Source: Marinobacter subterrani (GTDB taxonomy: Bacteria > Pseudomonadota > Gammaproteobacteria > Pseudomonadales > Oleiphilaceae). From it: a stretch of DNA of 64,000 nt. The translations under genes and the position numbers were made by a program. Numbering within the stretch: the first letter of the stretch is position 1; each line of letters begins with the position of its first letter. Location of the stretch: contig NZ_LFBU01000002.1 of the NCBI RefSeq assembly GCF_001045555.1, forward strand, positions 434,001 through 498,000, written 5' to 3'. Below, piece by piece: positions 61,618 through 64,000 of the stretch. Under the pieces are notes generated by a model. It saw nothing but the letters and a program-made list of their open reading frames with translations. It was not told the DNA's origin and ran no database searches.

Positions 61618-62742
61618 ATGTTTTCAGTACAAAGCAACCTGGTGAGGGATGCCAGTGGAGCGCTGGGTGACCTTGGCACCCTGATCCCGCTGGGTCTCGG
61701 TGCTATTGGGCTGGCCGGCCTGGCCCCGATACCGGTACTGGTGGGGTTTGCCGTCTTCTACATAGCAACGGGGCTGTATTACCGCCTGCCGGTTCCGGTC
61801 CAGCCCATGAAAGCGGTTGCTGCGTTGTTGCTGACCACACAGTTGAGCTCCCAGAGTCTGGTCGCCGGTGGCGTGCTGATCGGGGCGATTCTTCTCGTTC
61901 TGGGGCTGACGGGGTGGATTAACGGGGCGGCCCGTCTCATACCTAGATCGGTGTTAAGTGGCCTTCAGTTGGGACTGGGGATGATGCTGGCCTATATGAG
62001 CTTCGGTCTGATGGCCACCTCATTGCCCCTGGGAATTGTCACGTTGGCGATAGTGGGGATTACCCTGAAGCTTTGTCCGAACTGGCCGGTGGCGCTAATC
62101 GGGCTGATCGGCGCTGTTGTACTGGGTACGTTGCTGGGCGCGCCGGGCCTCATGCTTCCCCTGGCCGATCCAGTTGCATTTACATTGCCTGAGTTGCCGG
62201 GCATCGGCGATTGGCAGCAAGCGGTGCCCACGCTGGTTTTACCCCAGCTGGCTCTGACATTAACCAACGCCATCGTGCTGACGACACTGGTGGTTGGTGA
62301 TTACTTCGGCGAGCAATCCCATCGCGTCACGCCCGCCCGGTTGTCGGTATCCACTGGCCTGGCCAATCTCTTTCTGGTTCCCCTCGGCGCCTTGCCCATG
62401 TGTCATGGAGCGGGCGGTGTGGCCGCGCACCACCGGTTCGGTGCGCGCACTGGCCTGGCTCCCGTGTTGCTGGGAACGGGCTTGCTCATGATTGCGATAA
62501 TACCGGGCGGGCTTTCAGTTATTGCGGCCATTCCGATGGCGGGTCTCGGAGCCCTGTTGTTCGTAGCGGCCGCCGAGCTTGGGTTGTCCCGGCGTCTTTG
62601 GGCAGCCAAACCGTCGTGTTGGCCTGTCATCGGGATAACTGCACTGGTGACGGTCTGGGTAGATCCGTTCTTCGGGCTGCTGGCCGGGGTGGCGTCAGAA
62701 ACGTTTCGGGCGGCCTGGCTGCGTGGACAAGAGGTTGCCTAG
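61618..62742 (+). CDS. MOT1-family molybdate (sulfate) transporter
   Basis: This 374-residue membrane protein has about ten hydrophobic segments and the MOT1 signatures DASGALGDLGTLIPL near the N-terminus and LPVPVQPMKAVAA, with the second-half counterpart LFLVPLGALPMCHGAGGVAAHHRFGARTG. MOT1 proteins import molybdate with high affinity. Together with TupBCA this gives the cell two uptake routes for Mo/W oxyanions beside the FDH cluster. It starts 34 bases after the regulator stop. Confidence 0.88.
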   Translation: MFSVQSNLVRDASGALGDLGTLIPLGLGAIGLAGLAPIPVLVGFAVFYIATGLYYRLPVPVQPMKAVAALLLTTQLSSQSLVAGGVLIGAILLVLGLTGWINGAARLIPRSVLSGLQLGLGMMLAYMSFGLMATSLPLGIVTLAIVGITLKLCPNWPVALIGLIGAVVLGTLLGAPGLMLPLADPVAFTLPELPGIGDWQQAVPTLVLPQLALTLTNAIVLTTLVVGDYFGEQSHRVTPARLSVSTGLANLFLVPLGALPMCHGAGGVAAHHRFGARTGLAPVLLGTGLLMIAIIPGGLSVIAAIPMAGLGALLFVAAAELGLSRRLWAAKPSCWPVIGITALVTVWVDPFFGLLAGVASETFRAAWLRGQEVA

Positions 62743-63099
62743 CGCAGACCGTCAAGATCCTGAAAGAGGTTTAAGGTAGTCGGCTGGTCAAGGGGATGTG
62801 TCGGGAGTTCATTGAATTCCAGGCTGGAAAGGCCTGGATGAAGAAATTGAACTGTTACTTTGCCCGCATATCTACTAACTTGGAGATAACGTAATTCAGA
62901 CAAGATTTTCGCAAGTTATGGAATATCTCCATTGCCAGGAAAAGAGCAGGAAGGGAAAAGCTACGGCTACGGTAACTCCAGCGATTCCCAAGCTAATCAT
63001 GGGTAGTCACTTGGCCCGCAGTATACGAGGAGTATCTTGCGCGCCGCCTCCCAGCTATTAAGGCATAGCAAAAATATCTAATATTTTGGAGGTATTACA
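62743..63099. other. 357-base intergenic region upstream of hppD
   Basis: No convincing gene is seen. The region is clearly more AT-rich than its surroundings. A CCAGGC-N6-GCCTGG-type hairpin near 62820-62838 could be a weak terminator for the MOT1 gene (no T-run). Immediately before the hppD ribosome-binding site is a perfect AAAATAT-CTA-ATATTTT dyad (63071-63087), a candidate operator or leader hairpin. Confidence 0.5.
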
Positions 63100-64000
63100 G
63101 TGACTGATCTTTTAAAAAATCCCATGGGTCTTGATGGCTTCGAGTTCGTTGAGTTTGCCTCACCAATCCCGGGTGTGCTTGAGCCGATTTTTGAGTCAAT
63201 GGGCTTCGTTAAAGTCGCCCGGCACCGTTCTAAAGATGTGCTTCTTTATCGCCAGAACGGCATCAACATTATTATCAATCGAGAGACGACTGGGCCGGTG
63301 CCTTATTTTGCCAAAGAACATGGCCCTTGTGCATGTGGCATGGCGTTTCGTGTCCGGGATGCTCACCAAGCCTTTGATCGGGCTCTTGAACTCGGAGCCG
63401 AGCCTATTGAAATTCCAACTGGCCCTATGGAATTGCGTTTACCCGCAATTAAAGGAATTGGGGGAGCGCCGCTTTATCTTATCGATCGCTACGGTGACAA
63501 GGGGTCAATTTACGATATCGACTTCGAATATCTGGTCGACGATCGATACCCTGAAGGTGCCGGGCTGAAGCTTATCGATCACCTGACGCATAATGTGTAT
63601 CGCGGAAGAATGAATCACTGGGCCGAGTTCTACGAACGCCTCTTCAACTTCCGGGAGATGCGGTTTTTCGACATCAAGGGCGAGTATACCGGGCTTACCT
63701 CGAAGGCAATGACAGCCCCCGACGGTATGATTCGTATTCCGTTGAATGAGGAGTCATCCAGAGGGGCGGGGCAGATCGAAGAGTTCCTGTTGGAATTCAA
63801 AGGTGAAGGAATACAGCATGTGGCATTCCTCAGCGACGACCTGATTGCCACCTGGGATAAGTTGAAGTCCCTGGGGGTACCGTTCATGGATCCGCCGCCG
63901 GATACCTATTACGAGATGCTTGATGAGCGTCTGCCGAATCATGGCGAGCCGGTCGAAGAGCTTAAGGCCCGGGGCCTGTTGTTGGACGGTACAACGGATG
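63100..64000 (+). CDS. hppD: 4-hydroxyphenylpyruvate dioxygenase, 3' end beyond window
   Basis: HppD converts 4-hydroxyphenylpyruvate to homogentisate in tyrosine degradation. The frame opens with GTG at 63100 after a GGAGG site and is open to the window end (300 codons seen of about 357 expected). Iron ligands H161 (in DHLTHNV) and H240 (in GIQHVAF) are at the Pseudomonas enzyme positions; the third ligand (Glu near 322) lies outside. The first ~110 codons use A/T in third position more often than the rest of the window, which may hint at a different origin. Confidence 0.95.
   Translation, partial: MTDLLKNPMGLDGFEFVEFASPIPGVLEPIFESMGFVKVARHRSKDVLLYRQNGINIIINRETTGPVPYFAKEHGPCACGMAFRVRDAHQAFDRALELGAEPIEIPTGPMELRLPAIKGIGGAPLYLIDRYGDKGSIYDIDFEYLVDDRYPEGAGLKLIDHLTHNVYRGRMNHWAEFYERLFNFREMRFFDIKGEYTGLTSKAMTAPDGMIRIPLNEESSRGAGQIEEFLLEFKGEGIQHVAFLSDDLIATWDKLKSLGVPFMDPPPDTYYEMLDERLPNHGEPVEELKARGLLLDGTTD

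Noticed and set aside
1..64000. CRISPR arrays, tRNA or rRNA genes, insertion sequences or prophage
   Set aside because: No regularly spaced direct repeats, no recognisable structural RNA genes and no transposase or integrase reading frames were seen on either strand.

Overview
The window reads as chromosomal DNA of a GC-rich marine gammaproteobacterium. Overall protein resemblance and the combination of an aromatic ring-cleavage island, several TRAP transporters and a respiratory formate dehydrogenase suggest Marinobacter or a close relative. This is an inference from recognised protein families; no rRNA, tRNA, CRISPR array, phage or insertion sequence was seen. Genes are tightly packed, with many ATGA/GTGA stop-start overlaps, so most of the annotation falls into clear operons.

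Layout. 1-9.3 kb: a complete benzoate-to-beta-ketoadipate-enol-lactone island, with an IclR regulator (cut by the window edge), a CatM/BenM-type LysR regulator, catB-catC-catA, benA-benB-benC-benD and the benzoate importer benE. 9.3-19.4 kb: housekeeping and stress genes, including a DJ-1/PfpI protein, a solute-binding protein coupled to a short RNase J-like protein, a hotdog thioesterase, an HD-GYP protein, a TauE/SafE exporter, YchJ, a rhodanese, DUF3565, a DUF2235 hydrolase, a DCC-family protein and a SixA-CHAD fusion. 19.4-22.5 kb: a chemoreceptor behind a FliA-type promoter, then an orphan TRAP binding protein. 22.6-30.4 kb: two complete polyamine-type ABC operons in tandem, followed by an ABM-DCC fusion gene. 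31.2-36.4 kb: a universal stress protein, a full TRAP transporter operon (dctP-dctQ-dctM, minus strand), a YqiA-like esterase and an LLM-class flavin protein. 36.6-42.6 kb: ethanolamine ammonia-lyase (eutBC), a putative ovothiol N-methyltransferase, an orphan ParA preceded by a PhoB box and a short leader or sRNA-like transcript, a nitroreductase and a diguanylate cyclase. 42.6-43.5 kb: a perfect 43-bp palindrome, an unrecognised ORF and a small coiled-coil protein.

43.5-62.7 kb is a coherent formate dehydrogenase and molybdenum/tungsten island. On the minus strand are DUF3305, DUF3306, a TorD-like chaperone, a small Tat protein, FDH alpha (cysteine rather than selenocysteine at the metal), FDH beta, FDH gamma, a 41-residue protein and a TusA-like sulfur carrier. 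Divergent from these is a poorly characterised + strand operon: polyferredoxin, Mrp-type ATPase, a ligase-fold protein that appears to lack catalytic residues, and DUF6505. Then comes a minus-strand operon tupB-tupC-tupA-fdhD-mobA-mobB-moeA, and divergently a HTH/PBP-domain regulator and a MOT1-type molybdate transporter. Together these cover oxyanion import, cofactor maturation, sulfuration, enzyme assembly and enzyme. The window ends inside hppD (4-hydroxyphenylpyruvate dioxygenase).

The most interesting items are the PhoB-box-driven short transcript upstream of parA (39.65-39.76 kb), the uncharacterised FDH-linked module at 49.7-55.0 kb with its degenerate ligase, the TusA-like gene inside the FDH operon together with an FdhD that has only one motif cysteine, the FliA-promoted chemoreceptor beside an orphan binding protein, and the 43-bp palindrome at 42.65 kb.
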